NCBI RefSeq assembly: GCF_024323335.1
Contig: NC_066585.1
Span: 184,344,294-184,408,293, forward strand
Direction: 5' to 3'
Source of the DNA: Lathyrus oleraceus
Taxonomy: Eukaryota > Streptophyta > Magnoliopsida > Fabales > Fabaceae
Length of the DNA: 64,000 bases
The translations under genes were made by a program, and so were the position numbers. Numbering within the stretch: the first letter of the stretch is position 1; every line of letters starts with the position of its first letter. Shown piece by piece: positions 1 through 9,976 of this stretch. The notes below the pieces were generated by a model, which was not told the DNA's origin, ran no database searches, and saw only the letters and a list, made by a program, of their open reading frames with translations.

Positions 1-932
1 CTAATATGTCCATACCCATCATATTCATGGCACTGAATTCCTTTTTCTTCTTTGGGCTTTTTATCTGACCTTGTTCTTCTTCCAATATTGTTGGATTTAC
101 TGATGTCAGATGCGATGTTCTTGACATTAGCCTTAGATCTTTCATCCATCTTTTTCACTAGTTTGTTGAACTGTCTTCCCAGCATTGCTACATCATCTGC
201 CAGATCTTCATCAATATCTGAACCACCTTCCTCCTCTTCCTCCTCAGTGTTTGACTTGAATGTTATGCTTTTGGCTTTCTTTTCAGATCCATCACACATT
301 CCCATCTCAAATGTTTGAAGGGATCCAATTAGCTCATCAACTCTCATATTGGAAATGTCTTGAGACTCTTCTATGGCTGTCACTTTCATGGAAAATCTCT
401 TAGGGAGTGACCTGAGTATTTTCCTCACTAATTTTTCATCTGACATCTTCTCACCCAGGGCTCCTGAGGAATTAGCAATTTCAAGGATATTCATATGAAA
501 TTGATGAATATTTTCATCTTCTTTCATCCTTAAATTTTCAAACTTGGTAGTGAGCAGCTGCAATCTAGACATCTTTACTCTAGAGGTGCCTTCATGAGTG
601 GTTTTGAGAATGTCCCAAGCATCTTTAGCCACTTCACAGTTGTTTACCAATCTGAAGATATACTTATCTACACCATTGAATATAGCATTCAATGCTTTTG
701 AGTTCCCAAGGGCTAAGTCATCCTCCTCCTTGGTCCATTGTTCTTCAGCCTTCTTATCAGCAGTAGCTTCTCCATTCTTGGTAACAACTGGATGTTCCCA
801 GCCTGTTAACACAGCCTTCCAAGTCTTATTATCCATAGATTTTAGGAAGGCTACCATTCGAGGTTTCCAGTAGTCATAGTTGGATCCATCCAAAATAGGT
901 GGTCTGAGAACAGATCCTCCATCTCTCTCCAT
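1..932 (-). CDS. Copia J gag polyprotein, N-terminal part, open to window edge
   Basis: Reading the minus strand from the ATG at 930-932 gives about 310 codons with no stop up to base 1. The product is a retrotransposon gag (UBN2-type capsid region) that would assemble virus-like particles in the cytoplasm. The start lies about 54 bases inside the PBS, as in Copia D. The protein aligns by eye with D gag (33108-34050) along its whole length: the YDYWKPRMVAF block near residue 20, a leucine-rich middle, an acidic linker, then a zinc knuckle. In the knuckle the second Cys is Tyr (codon at 21-23), which should weaken zinc binding. D has two early stops where this copy is open. It is partial only because the window ends. 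Family confidence is high; activity is unknown. Confidence 0.88.
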   Translation of the reverse strand, partial: MERDGGSVLRPPILDGSNYDYWKPRMVAFLKSMDNKTWKAVLTGWEHPVVTKNGEATADKKAEEQWTKEEDDLALGNSKALNAIFNGVDKYIFRLVNNCEVAKDAWDILKTTHEGTSRVKMSRLQLLTTKFENLRMKEDENIHQFHMNILEIANSSGALGEKMSDEKLVRKILRSLPKRFSMKVTAIEESQDISNMRVDELIGSLQTFEMGMCDGSEKKAKSITFKSNTEEEEEEGGSDIDEDLADDVAMLGRQFNKLVKKMDERSKANVKNIASDISKSNNIGRRTRSDKKPKEEKGIQCHEYDGYGHI

Positions 933-985
933 AGTACCAGAAAGTATCGTCCCTAGATCTCACCCAGAACCAGAGTAGGATGCCT

Positions 986-997
986 GCTCTGATACCA
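986..997 (-). promoter_or_regulatory. Primer-binding site of Copia J
   Basis: The minus strand reads TGGTATCAGAGC, matching the 3' end of initiator-methionine tRNA, two bases inside the LTR. It fixes the LTR edge and the orientation of J. Confidence 0.9.
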
Positions 998-1619
998 ATT
1001 GAAATTTTGGTATCAGATATGAGATGTCGAAGGTAATGTCATGACACTAATATCTGAGTTATGCAAACGGGATAAAGATAAAGAATAGTAATGCAAGAGA
1101 CACAAGCAATTGTTAACCCAGTTTGGTCCAACTCACCTACATCTGGGGGCTACCAAGCCAGGAAGGAAATTCACTAAAATAAAAATTAGTTCAAAGACTC
1201 TTCGTACACTTCAACAAGTTACAGTCTTTCTCACCTAATCTCTACCCGTGCAATTTCTACCTAAGCACTCTTAGATATGAGAACCCACTCACTTCCCTAC
1301 AATCATACACCAGTGATTTTAAACAACAATCCCTTGTGAAAAGAAAATACTTTTCAATTACACACTCTTGATTTTACTTCACAGTTTCAATCAAGAAGAC
1401 ACACTCTTGATCTTACTTCACAGCTTTGATCAAGAAGACACACACTCTTGCTTAACAGCTTTAGAGTGACAAATTACAACCACAAATCAGTCCAATTCAA
1501 TCATCAATGGATGACTTGAATGACCTACAAGTCTCACGACTAAACAGACACAAACCCTAGCTCTCTCTCTATATTTCGCTCAGTATTGGTTGTGTGTTCA
1601 AACAGGTTTTCTAAGTCCC

Positions 1620-1627
1620 TTTTTATA
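1620..1627 (-). promoter_or_regulatory. TATA box of LTR J
   Basis: The minus strand reads TATAAAAA within CTTCTATAAAAAGGG, at the place where both LTRs of Copia D have CTTCTATATAWAGGG. It is the likely core promoter for genomic RNA. Confidence 0.6.
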
Positions 1628-1842
1628 GAAGCATCCAGCTGGGCTTGGACATCTTGAAAACCCTAAATCTATTTTCCAATCAAATCTTTTTATAAAAGAT
1701 GGTTAGATCTCCTTGGAAAATAAGTAAATCTGGTTGTAATCCATGATTGAATGCGCCATCTAATCATATCTTCAATCATACAAAGATTTCCATTAATTGT
1801 GCAATCACAAAACACCAGACATTCATACTGAATGTTCTGTGT

Positions 1843-2110
1843 ACAGGATGTCATGACATCGGGTCTGACATCCTGGAAAAAAACCTGCATAATCCAATAA
1901 TTCCTTTTATAACTTCCAGCAGGTACATCCATATCAGATGTCATGACCTTGTGTATGTCATCTGAAATAATCCTGCATGAACATGTCTTTCATTTAAGCT
2001 CTAGCAGGTACATCCAATATCAGAAGCCATGGCATTGTATGTGGCATTCTGAAACAATCCTGCATGAACATGTTCTTGAACTCCAGCAGGTACATAGGAT
2101 ATCTCATGTT
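1843..2110. repeat. Tandem repeat of about 82 bp in LTR J
   Basis: Three diverged units carry AGCAGGTACAT (near 1918, 2003 and 2086), each followed by a TATCAGAYGYCATG-like segment and TCCTGCATGAACATG. A fourth, shorter upstream unit starts with the 14-bp palindrome GATGTCATGACATC (1847-1860). LTR D keeps only one unit, which explains the extra length here. Confidence 0.7.
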
Positions 2111-2189
2111 AAGACATCACACATAACATCTTGTGAACACTCTTTGTTTTACCAAAATTGCTGCCAACACTTAGAATCAACAACGTGGA

Positions 2190-2231
2190 CCACTTGATCT
2201 CCCTCATTAATTGAGGTGGCAGATCAAGTGG
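2190..2231. repeat. Conserved hairpin in LTR G
   Basis: CCACTTGATCT (2190-2200) and AGATCAAGTGG (2221-2231) are perfect inverted repeats around CTCATTAATTGAG. The same structure occurs in LTRs A, B and C. Confidence 0.75.
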
Positions 2232-2926
2232 CCACCAGCGCGCATTCCATGGTGGACTTGAGTCAACGCGGCATAGGCTTGGTATTTGAAAACAACGCAC
2301 GAGATAAAAACAATTTGAAAAGGATCAATGGCTCTGAACCATACCAATACATCACCGGTGTCCAAAGGCCAATCATTTTCTCCGGTGACCCTGGCCGGAC
2401 TGGTTCACTCATCACCATCAAGAAAATGAAAAAAGAGGACATGATCTGAAAGAAAAAATAGCGTAGAGCACGAATCTGACCTCAATTTTAACTAACTCCA
2501 CATATATAGAAAGATATGAGGAGTTGAATTTTGAGGTGTGTCAACTGAGTTGCTTCAATTTGACCTCTAAGCAACTCAATCTTCTTGCCTATATTGGTAG
2601 GACTTCAGACAACCAAAGATCCAAGAGAATTGAGTGGAATTAAGAGAGAATTAAAGAGATGAAATTTTCTGGAAAATACCTTCAATGTAGGTCTGGATTC
2701 AACTGTTCTTGCTTTGGCTTGTGCTTGATCTTGCTCAGTATGCTTGCAGAAGTAGATTAGAATGCACAAAAGGTCTTGGATCCCTAGAGTTTTGAATCTC
2801 AAAACAGTGAGAATTCAACTCAATTTCCAAAGGAAATTCTCAGGTTTATCCTCTCAAATGGAAGGGTTAGGGGTTTAGGATCAAAGCTGGCGCGAATGTG
2901 TGTTGAATTCTGAGCATATGAAGCTC

Positions 2927-2934
2927 TATTTATA
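2927..2934 (-). promoter_or_regulatory. TATA box of Ogre LTR G
   Basis: The minus strand reads GCTATAAATAGAGC, conserved in position with TATAAATA in LTRs B and C. Confidence 0.6.
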
Positions 2935-4451
2935 GCTGGATCATGTGATATTTGCACCTTTCAAATTACTTTCCATAATTGGCAATGAGTGATACATGGG
3001 TGCATGGGCAGGTACAGGCCCATGAGATCATTCCATTTGATCCACAATTGAGTGTGAGTAAGTCTGAAACCAACTTGGAATGCAAGGCAAATGTGTATGG
3101 AAATTTGAAGTTTGATCTTTGCCAAATGATGATATCATGTTCAAGCCATGTGCAGCCCTAGAAAATCTTGTCCAAAATGGATGAAATTGGACTTTTTAGA
3201 AAGTCTAGATTAAGAGGAATAAATTTCATGTTAAACACTTTTCCATTTGAAGCTTGTATCATGATGAATTTTGAGGTGGAAGTTTGGAAATTTTAACATA
3301 TCAAAAACATTTCTAAGTGTCAAGCCATATATCTCAATATTCCACCTTTCTTAACTTTTTATGTGAGCTTTAAATGAGAAATGTGTCTTCATCAAAGTTG
3401 TATCTATTTCAAAGACCTTAAAAATGGTCACCAATTTCATGTCATTTGGATTTGGGATGATAAAGTTATGCATTTTTGAAGTTTGGAAAAATCACTTGTT
3501 CAATGGTATAGGTCAAAAGTGACCTATAATGTAACCTTATATCACATGCTCATAAAAGTTGAATTAGCTCTCACTCCAAACATAAAATTTTAAGTAGACA
3601 TATTTAATTTGATTGTGAAACTTGTAAATCTTTCATCTCATAAAAATTGAGCAAGTTATGACCTTGGGAAGTTGACTTTCAAATTAGGGTTTAGACAAAA
3701 TGACCTATAATGTTTCAACATAGAAAATGATTTTCATAGAAAATATAGCTCTAGTTCTCAACATGAAAGTTGTTTGGAATGTCATTTAGAGTAACTTTTC
3801 TCTTGGAATCATTTTCATATGGTGAAAATTGTAGGAGATAGGGTCTAGGGAGACCCAGTTTTGATCAGATGAATTCATCTGGCCAACCACCATCAACCAA
3901 CTTGCTAACCTTCAATTCTCTTGACTTTCTTGGCTCATGGTAGATCATATATGCATAAGATGATGAATTTTCAAGTGTCCCTTGAGAAATTTGATCAATT
4001 GGTGAGATAGCTTGTTGGATAAGTTACTCAAGATACCAAGTCAAACTAGGGTTTCCAAGGCAAATCACCCTCAAACTCTTGAAGAAAACTTGATCAATAT
4101 AACATGTAGGAATCAATGGGACTCATATATTATGCTCATAACCATTCTTGTATTAATTCATGGTTGTGCTCTTTGTCATGAGGGTCTCAAACCCTAGATA
4201 TGGACTTGATAGACCAATGGGGACCATGCCTTACCTACAAAAGAGTTAGGCAAATACAAAGACATATTTTTGGTATTTTGGTTAGTAGAATGATAATATA
4301 CAAGTATGATACAATCACATGGTGCTTGGTGATCTCTCCCAAAACAAACCCAATGAAAGAGGGGTAAGGAGGATGCCAAGGTATGATCCCAATGCTAATG
4401 CTCATGATGAAATTACATGAGGGATCTTAGGGTCAAAATTGGGGTCTTACA

Positions 4452-4758
4452 CGAAGATACTCCTGATGTTATGGAAGAAGAAGCTGCTCCAAAAACAGAG
4501 GTTGTTCAACACACTAAGTTTGCTCTAGAAGTTGGTGCTGCTTCTGAACCTCAAGATTGTGCTATGGAAGAAGCTGCTACTCAGATTGTCGTCTCTGAAG
4601 CTTTTTCCTCTCAGCCTATTCTTGTTGCACTTCTGAAGACAATTAAGGAAATCAAGGATGACAATGCAAGAGTCAATGAGCGTCTAGACAAACAAGATCT
4701 CATGTTTCAGTTGACTCTCTCAAGACTTCCTCCGCCTCCTCCTCCTCAGAACTCTTAG
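4452..4758 (+). pseudogene. C-terminal end of the third ORF of SIRE/Maximus-like element H
   Basis: About 100 codons are open from the LTR G junction to the TAG after a run of seven prolines (ending PPPPPPPQNS). The segment is acidic, then has a charged helical stretch (ALLKTIKEIKDDNARVNERLD) and a proline-rich tail. It lies upstream of a long A/G tract and a Copia LTR, where SIRE/Maximus elements keep their envelope-like or coiled-coil third ORF. The N-terminal part is separated by insertion of G. I infer ORF3 identity from position; the sequence itself has no diagnostic domain. Confidence 0.55.
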
Positions 4759-5545
4759 TTTTCTTTTTGAGTTTTTTGAAAATTTTCTTTTGTTTTATCA
4801 GTTGTATCTTGCACTGCCTTTTGGCAATTTTCAATGAAATATGTTTGTTTCTCTTCATTTATTTATTTTTTGTCTTATGTCATTTTGATTGATGACAAAG
4901 GGGAAGAAAACATAACATATCTAAAAGGAAGAATTAGTGTTTATTTTGATATCTAAATTCCTAAATTAAAAATCCAAACATTGATTAATGTTTTCTGCTA
5001 ATAACTACTTCGAAAAAGAGTTTGTTAAGTGTTTTGCAGAGTTATTTCTCAAGAATCAAAATGGTTAAAATCAAACATCTGAAGATGTCTTGAAATATCA
5101 AAGATCATAATATGCTCTTTCTATAAATCATGGTTTTGGAATCCAGCTATAAGGGAGATTTTCTTCTATAATAATCATACTTGAAAAGTCAAGGTTCCAA
5201 TAAGAAAACCAACTCTTTTAAAGAAGATAATCAACTCTAAAGTTTCTTCAAAAGAACTCAATAAAGCTTATGAAGTAAAGCCTATCAGAATGATGATGTT
5301 ATTAAACCAGTGCTCTGGATAACATCAATCAACTTTTGAAGATAAACAAGATTCTGACAGAATATTCACTCTGGTATTTCAAAAAGATTAATCAGGAAAG
5401 TGTTCTTTCATTCTGATTTTATCTTTATAGGATTATACATCTTAAGGGGAGTTTTGTGCTTCGGTAAGATGTATTCTTCTCTGATTACCCTGTAAAAAAT
5501 TGTTCATCAAAATACATATTTTGTCATCATCAAAAAGGGGGAGAT
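4759..5545 (+). other. 3' untranslated region and polypurine tract of element H
   Basis: AT-rich non-coding sequence with no ORF of note. It ends in AAAAAGGGGGAGAT (5532-5545), a polypurine tract immediately before the LTR. A second purine block, AAAGGGGAAGAAAA, lies near 4897. Confidence 0.7.
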
Positions 5546-5934
5546 TGTTAGAACAAGATTTGGTTCTGCATCTATACCTTGAGTTTTGATGATAACAATA
5601 TTATATTTGTGTGAGAACAATTTTGGTACCCTAATGGTTTGTTATTGTGTAGCTTTAGTAACCAGTTCAGATTCTGAATATATGATGTGCAACGTCATCA
5701 GTTTTTGAACTATGTGTTCCAAATCCGCTTCTGCGCCAACTAGTAGAAGTTCTGAAAGACGTTCAATATTTCTACGACAATGTTCTTTATGCTTCTGTGC
5801 TGATTCACTCATCAGAAGCTTCTGAGGAGACACTATGTTGTTGATGCATGTTCTCTCGGCTCATGCTTCTGGACGTGACTCTAATCACCAAACTTCTGAA
5901 GAATGACAAGCTTTCGAAGTTGTATTATGTAGAT

Positions 5935-6069
5935 GAAGATTCTGAAGATCTCAAGTCAGACGATTGAAGTTATCAAGGTTCTGGCTGAGGATTCTGAAGA
6001 CTCTGAAGATTATGAAGATTCTGAAGATCTCAAGCCAGACTACTGACACTATCAAGGTTCTGACTAAAG
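5935..6069 (+). repeat. 79-bp direct repeat inside LTR H
   Basis: Two copies (5935-5990 and 6014-6069) of a segment beginning GAAGATTCTGAAGATCTCAAG and ending TATCAAGGTTCTG, separated by short GAAGAYTCT-type iterations. Confidence 0.75.
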
Positions 6070-6370
6070 ATTATGAAGTTTCTGAATCCAGCTTTATGTT
6101 TATTCATTTCATGCTTCATCAACTTTCATTAGAAGCCAATGAACTTGAAGATAAGATCAAAATGTGAATATGATCAAATAGTACATAATACAAATCAAAC
6201 ATCCTTTTCACTGCCTGATTTCGTGGGCAAGGACAGTACTATACATCACACCTGTCACTGATTTTGTGGGCGAAGGACAATACACAATATCATTCCTTTC
6301 CCATCCAACAGTGGACATCTGCTCAAATGAGCTTTCCCCATTTTGCCCTCCAACAGTCTTATGCTTATGC

Positions 6371-6378
6371 TATATAAG
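6371..6378 (+). promoter_or_regulatory. TATA box of LTR H
   Basis: GCTATATAAGTAAGGC in the middle of the LTR is the only strong TATA match there. Confidence 0.5.
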
Positions 6379-6547
6379 TAAGGCTTGGAGACTTGAAGAA
6401 AAGTGTCGGTGACACAATATTGTGACAAGTTATTTTCTTTGTGAAAAACTATCATTCTTTTGTACACAGTTTTTCTTTAAGTGTTTGTTATTCATTTATG
6501 TAAAATCTGTTTGTGTAGAAGCATCTTGTAACACACAAAATATTATT

Positions 6548-7272
6548 CAAACTATTTGTTTGATTCCTTAAGGAGGTTATCCTTGAGAATACAAAGAAGG
6601 TTGTTCTTTGTGAGTCCTTAAGGAGACTAAGGTTTAGTTGGATCCTTGAGAAGACAAAGAAGGTTTTGTGTTTATTGTAATTTGTTTATTATAGTGGATT
6701 AAGTCCTTGTGTATAAGGCAAAATCACCTTGGCGGGTGAACTGGATTAACTTTGAGTTTCAAGCGAACCAAAATAAAAATACTTGTGTTTTTATCTCTTT
6801 GTTATTAACTTGTTAGTGTTGTTCTTGTTTTGGAAAAAACTTTTGCTTGTAAAACCCAATTCAAACCCCAATTTCTTATGTTTTCACACATTAACTTGTA
6901 ACAAATAAACTCTTATTCAAACTGTTTGTTTGATTCCTTAAGGAGACTAGGGTATAGTTAGATCCTTAAGAAGACAAAGAAGGGTATTCTTTGTAATTTC
7001 TTAAGGAGACTAGGGTATAGTCGGATCCTTGAGAAGGTTATTCTTTGTTATTATTGTAATCAGTTGATTATAGTTGATTAAGTCCTTGTGTATAGGGCGA
7101 AATCACCTTGGTGGATGGACTGGAGTAGCTTTGAGTTTCAAGCGAACCAGGATCAAAATACTGGTGTTTTTATCTTTTTGTTATTAATATTTAAGTGGTA
7201 TTTTTGAGTTGGTAAAAAGCTTTTATTTTTAAAACCCAATTCAACCCCCTTATTGTGTTTTTCAGACCTTCA
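6548..7272 (+). repeat. 370-bp tandem duplication of the LTR H tail
   Basis: CAAACTATTTGTTTGATTCC at 6548 recurs at 6918, and the rest follows in step: CCTTAAGGAG repeats, AGTCCTTGTGTATA, TTTCAAGCGAACC, AACCCAATTC. The copies differ by scattered substitutions, so the duplication is not recent. Confidence 0.85.
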
Positions 7273-7288
7273 CATGTTACATATAACC

Positions 7289-7301
7289 TGCTCTGATGCC
7301 A
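7289..7301 (-). promoter_or_regulatory. Primer-binding site of LTR element I
   Basis: The minus strand reads TTGGCATCAGAGC, a one-base variant of the initiator-Met PBS, just inside the LTR that starts at 7304. Only about 30 bp of the internal region of this element remains. Confidence 0.7.
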
Positions 7302-7303
7302 AA

Positions 7304-8591
7304 TGTAAGTATAGAATGCACTTAAGTGGAGGGGGAGGGGGATGAATTGAGTACTTTAATTTTTTTGTTTTTTATAGATAAGTGTGTTATTTTTTTTTTG
7401 GTTTATGGTTAAGCGATGAAAGCGGTAAATGCAGAAAAATAAAGAACACAAACAAATTATACTAGTTCCTCTCACAGTCTGAGAGTACGTCTAGTCCTGT
7501 TATAACATATAAGAGATTTCAATAACGTTAGAACTTTTGTACAAGCCTAATGTTAGACCTCTAGACACAAGTTTCTAACCAATCTTTAAGGGAACAACAA
7601 CTTATGATTCAACCAAGTTGAAATGAGAATAATTCTCTCCTTTTTAACTCCCTTGTTTCCAATAATCATGAACAACAAGGAATACAAAGCAATTCCTGAA
7701 AAATAATAAGAATTTTGAAGATAAATGAAGTATATTAATTACAAGAATTGATCTTCCCTTTCAAGTGTACAATTCACAATACGGTATGCAAGTGCTCAAA
7801 ATTTATAGTGTTGAAATTTTCAGAAATGTAATGAAAAGTAATGCAGGAAGTTTCACACAAAGATTATGACTAAATGCACTTGTTTTGAAAATGAGATAAA
7901 TAATATGTTTGAATTAATTTGAAAGAGGTGACATTTTGAAATCTGAAACATGCAGTATTTATATGAGCATCACACAATTTTAAAGGAGTGTATTATGATC
8001 AATCAATGCAATGTTTGATGTTATAAAAATAAAATATGTTTGAATCAGATTTTTCAGGAAAAAGTGTCACTACTTTAGTGGTAACTAGTTAACACATTAT
8101 TGTAATCGGTTACACCTGAAGCGATGCCTGAAAAATTCAAAATTTCGTATGTGTAACCGGTTAACCAAAAGGTGTAACCGATTACACCTGACCAAAATTG
8201 CCAAAACATATGTTTTTGGATTTATGTAACCAGTTAACCATTCTGTGTAACTAGTTACAGCTGGTATGAAAATGAAAAATGCTTTATATAACATTATATA
8301 TGCAGGGCCATGGTATTTCAAAAGAAGTTATGCATATGAATGAGATTTTCAAAGAATTTTTGAGCACATATAGTATATCATAACTTAAATTGTAACTTGT
8401 ACCTATCAAATGAAGATCAAGCTCTAAGTATATCTAAGTGCATCTTTGACAATGTTGCTTATGAACCAAGTCTTGATCCCATAGCTCTTGATCATGATAC
8501 TTTTGCTCATCCTTTTGATATGTCCATAATGTAGTTGTCTTCATCAAAACATAATGTAGGAGAAGCTCGTCTTTACACCTGTAGCATCTAC
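7304..8591 (-). mobile_element. Copia-type LTR I, internal region deleted
   Basis: On the minus strand it runs from TGTAGATGCTACAGG (8591) to CTATACTTACA (7304), so it has TG/CA ends and is 1288 bp. The adjoining PBS makes it a 5' LTR whose coding part was lost at the junction with H. The outer boundary at 8591 rests on the CA terminus only. It carries a cluster of palindromic TAAC..GTTA motifs. Confidence 0.65.
8081..8258. repeat. Six-copy cluster of TAACNNGTTA-like motifs
   Basis: GTAACTAGTTAAC (8081), GTAATCGGTTAC (8102), GTAACCGGTTAAC (8153), GTAACCGATTAC (8174), GTAACCAGTTAAC (8226) and GTAACTAGTTAC (8247). Each is a near-palindrome resembling paired MYB-type cores. They lie inside LTR I. 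Confidence 0.75.
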
Positions 8592-9480
8592 ATTTCCCTC
8601 TTACTCAACATTCTTTTAAGAATATTATTCCTCGTAATGCTTAAACCTTGCACATGAAATGCCTACTAAGTGCAAACTCTCATATTTAACACAATACTGG
8701 CAACCTTCGATGATGAACAAAGCAAGAATATGCTTTGTTAAATTAACTTCAACACACATCAATGCATATTTGACATGTTCGTTCATTGACATGTTTTTGT
8801 CTATTTTAATCGTTCTTGATATTATGTTTTTCAATAAAATACAACACCTTGACATCTGAATATTCAATAAGAAACTCATAAATTTCACCATATAACAATC
8901 TTTTTGAGAGAATGAGTAGATAAATTAAACTCGAAACTTTATTCTCTTACAACAAAGATAGTTCTAATATATTAACTATAGACCATCCATCAAAGCACAC
9001 TAATGATAATAAAGTAGGTAAAACAAATAAGAGAGAATAATCATAACTAAGATTTATAGTACTGATAACATCATTTCATATGCAATGTTTTCCTTCTCTT
9101 CAATATTATTTTCATGCATATCAACCTCAATCACATCATCTAAGAAAAATTTATGATCTCCTCACTACCCTTTTGTTTGATAATATAAATCAAGAATTTC
9201 TCTAATTAATATATCATTTAAAAAAAATTAAAATTTAGACAACACAAACATTTCAATTGAGTTCTTTTTACTTTTACTTTTATTAAAAACTAAAGTAAAA
9301 ACCCTTAGCTTTCAGCATTGATGAAATCAAACTATTTTTATCTTTCTAAACATTAAATATAAAAACCCTATAATTTTTAATAAAAAATACTAATGAACAT
9401 CCTAAAAACATCTTTTAAAGATCTAAATAATAATCTTTTATTAAAATTTATATATTCTACACATTTAAAATTGAATATTT
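8592..9480. other. AT-rich intergenic sequence, nothing recognised
   Basis: About 0.9 kb between LTR I and the VAP gene upstream region. Short frames at 8625-8891 on both strands have no recognisable protein features. I see no repeat or RNA structure. Confidence 0.6.
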
Positions 9481-9698
9481 CAAATATTTAAAGAGTGTTT
9501 TTATGAATATAGTTAGCGGGACAGATTTTCTAACACCTTCTCTCTCTTGCTTAATCTCACCTTTTGTCGTGAAGGTTGAAATAAGGTTTATAGGAGTGAG
9601 TATACTTTTTCTTAAAGTCAACCCCATTAACGTGTTCCAAACACAGGTTACTTACTTGAAGTTGCAGGATACCCCACCACATTTTCCTCGAACATCAC

Positions 9699-9710
9699 TA
9701 CGACGTCGTA
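9699..9710. promoter_or_regulatory. Palindromic C-box-type site 1 (TACGACGTCGTA)
   Basis: A 12-bp perfect palindrome with a GACGTC core, the class of site bound by plant bZIP factors, 267 bp upstream of the VAP start codon. Confidence 0.5.
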
Positions 9711-9844
9711 TTCCCATTCAACTATCCCTTCTCAAACCGTGGACTTCAAACCACTCTCTCCATTCCAATTCATAATCCCTTCACATCCGAGTCTGCTACA
9801 CTTTCCAAACTTCAAAAAGTAAAAAAAAGAAAACACTAGAAACC

Positions 9845-9856
9845 AACGACGTCGTT
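9845..9856. promoter_or_regulatory. Palindromic C-box-type site 2 (AACGACGTCGTT)
   Basis: A second 12-bp perfect palindrome with the same ACGACGTCGT core, 121 bp upstream of the ATG. Two more copies of the 10-bp core lie in exon 1 at 10073-10082 and 10225-10234. Confidence 0.5.
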
Positions 9857-9897
9857 TCCACCCATTCTTCCCTTGCTTTGAAAGTTGAAATCGTAAA

Positions 9898-9903
9898 ATG
9901 TAA
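9898..9903 (+). promoter_or_regulatory. Minimal upstream ORF (ATGTAA) in the presumed 5' leader of the VAP gene
   Basis: An ATG directly followed by a stop, 74 bases upstream of the main ATG. AUGUAA elements stall ribosomes in the NIP5;1 leader of Arabidopsis. Whether the transcript includes this position is unknown. Confidence 0.45.
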
Positions 9904-9976
9904 AAGTCAAGTCCCTCGTTTCATTTCCTTCATTTTCTTTCTCTCCCTTTTCAGTTTCTTGGAAGAGAAAAAAAAA

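Larger units (their letters stand above)
1000..2182 (-). mobile_element. 5' LTR of SIRE/Maximus-like Copia J
   Basis: On the minus strand it starts TGTTGATTCTAAG at 2182 and ends ATTTCA at 1000, with TG/CA termini. It is 1183 bp against 951 and 961 bp for the related LTRs of D, mostly because of a tandem repeat block near its start. It is followed by the PBS and gag of J. Its outer end abuts ACGTG of Ogre LTR G, so J inserted into G; the matching target duplication lies off the window to the left. Confidence 0.88.
2183..4451 (-). mobile_element. Ogre-type LTR G, 5' part (truncated by J)
   Basis: The minus strand starts TGTAAGACCCCAATTTTGACC at 4451 and follows LTR B (46783-50705) segment by segment: TATA region, the GCTGGCGCG block at 2887-2895, the terminal-half hairpin. 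It stops at 2183 where Copia J is inserted, so the 3' half of the LTR lies off the window. Its TGTAAG end abuts coding sequence of element H. Short reading frames inside it (for example 2216-2449) are LTR sequence and not genes. I cannot tell whether G is a solo LTR or part of a longer element. Confidence 0.85.
5546..7272 (+). mobile_element. 3' LTR of SIRE/Maximus-like Copia H
   Basis: Starts TGTTAGAACAAGATTTGGTTC directly after the polypurine tract; the best end is CCTTCA at 7272. It is about 1.73 kb, enlarged by a duplication of its last 370 bp. A TATATAAG box is at 6371-6378. The right end abuts about 30 bp of the internal region of LTR element I, so no target duplication could be read. 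Confidence 0.72.

Noticed and set aside
9878..9976. In-frame N-terminal extension of the VAP protein with a hydrophobic stretch
   Set aside because: The frame is open but has no ATG, only TTG, and the first in-frame ATG at 9977 gives a normal family N-terminus.
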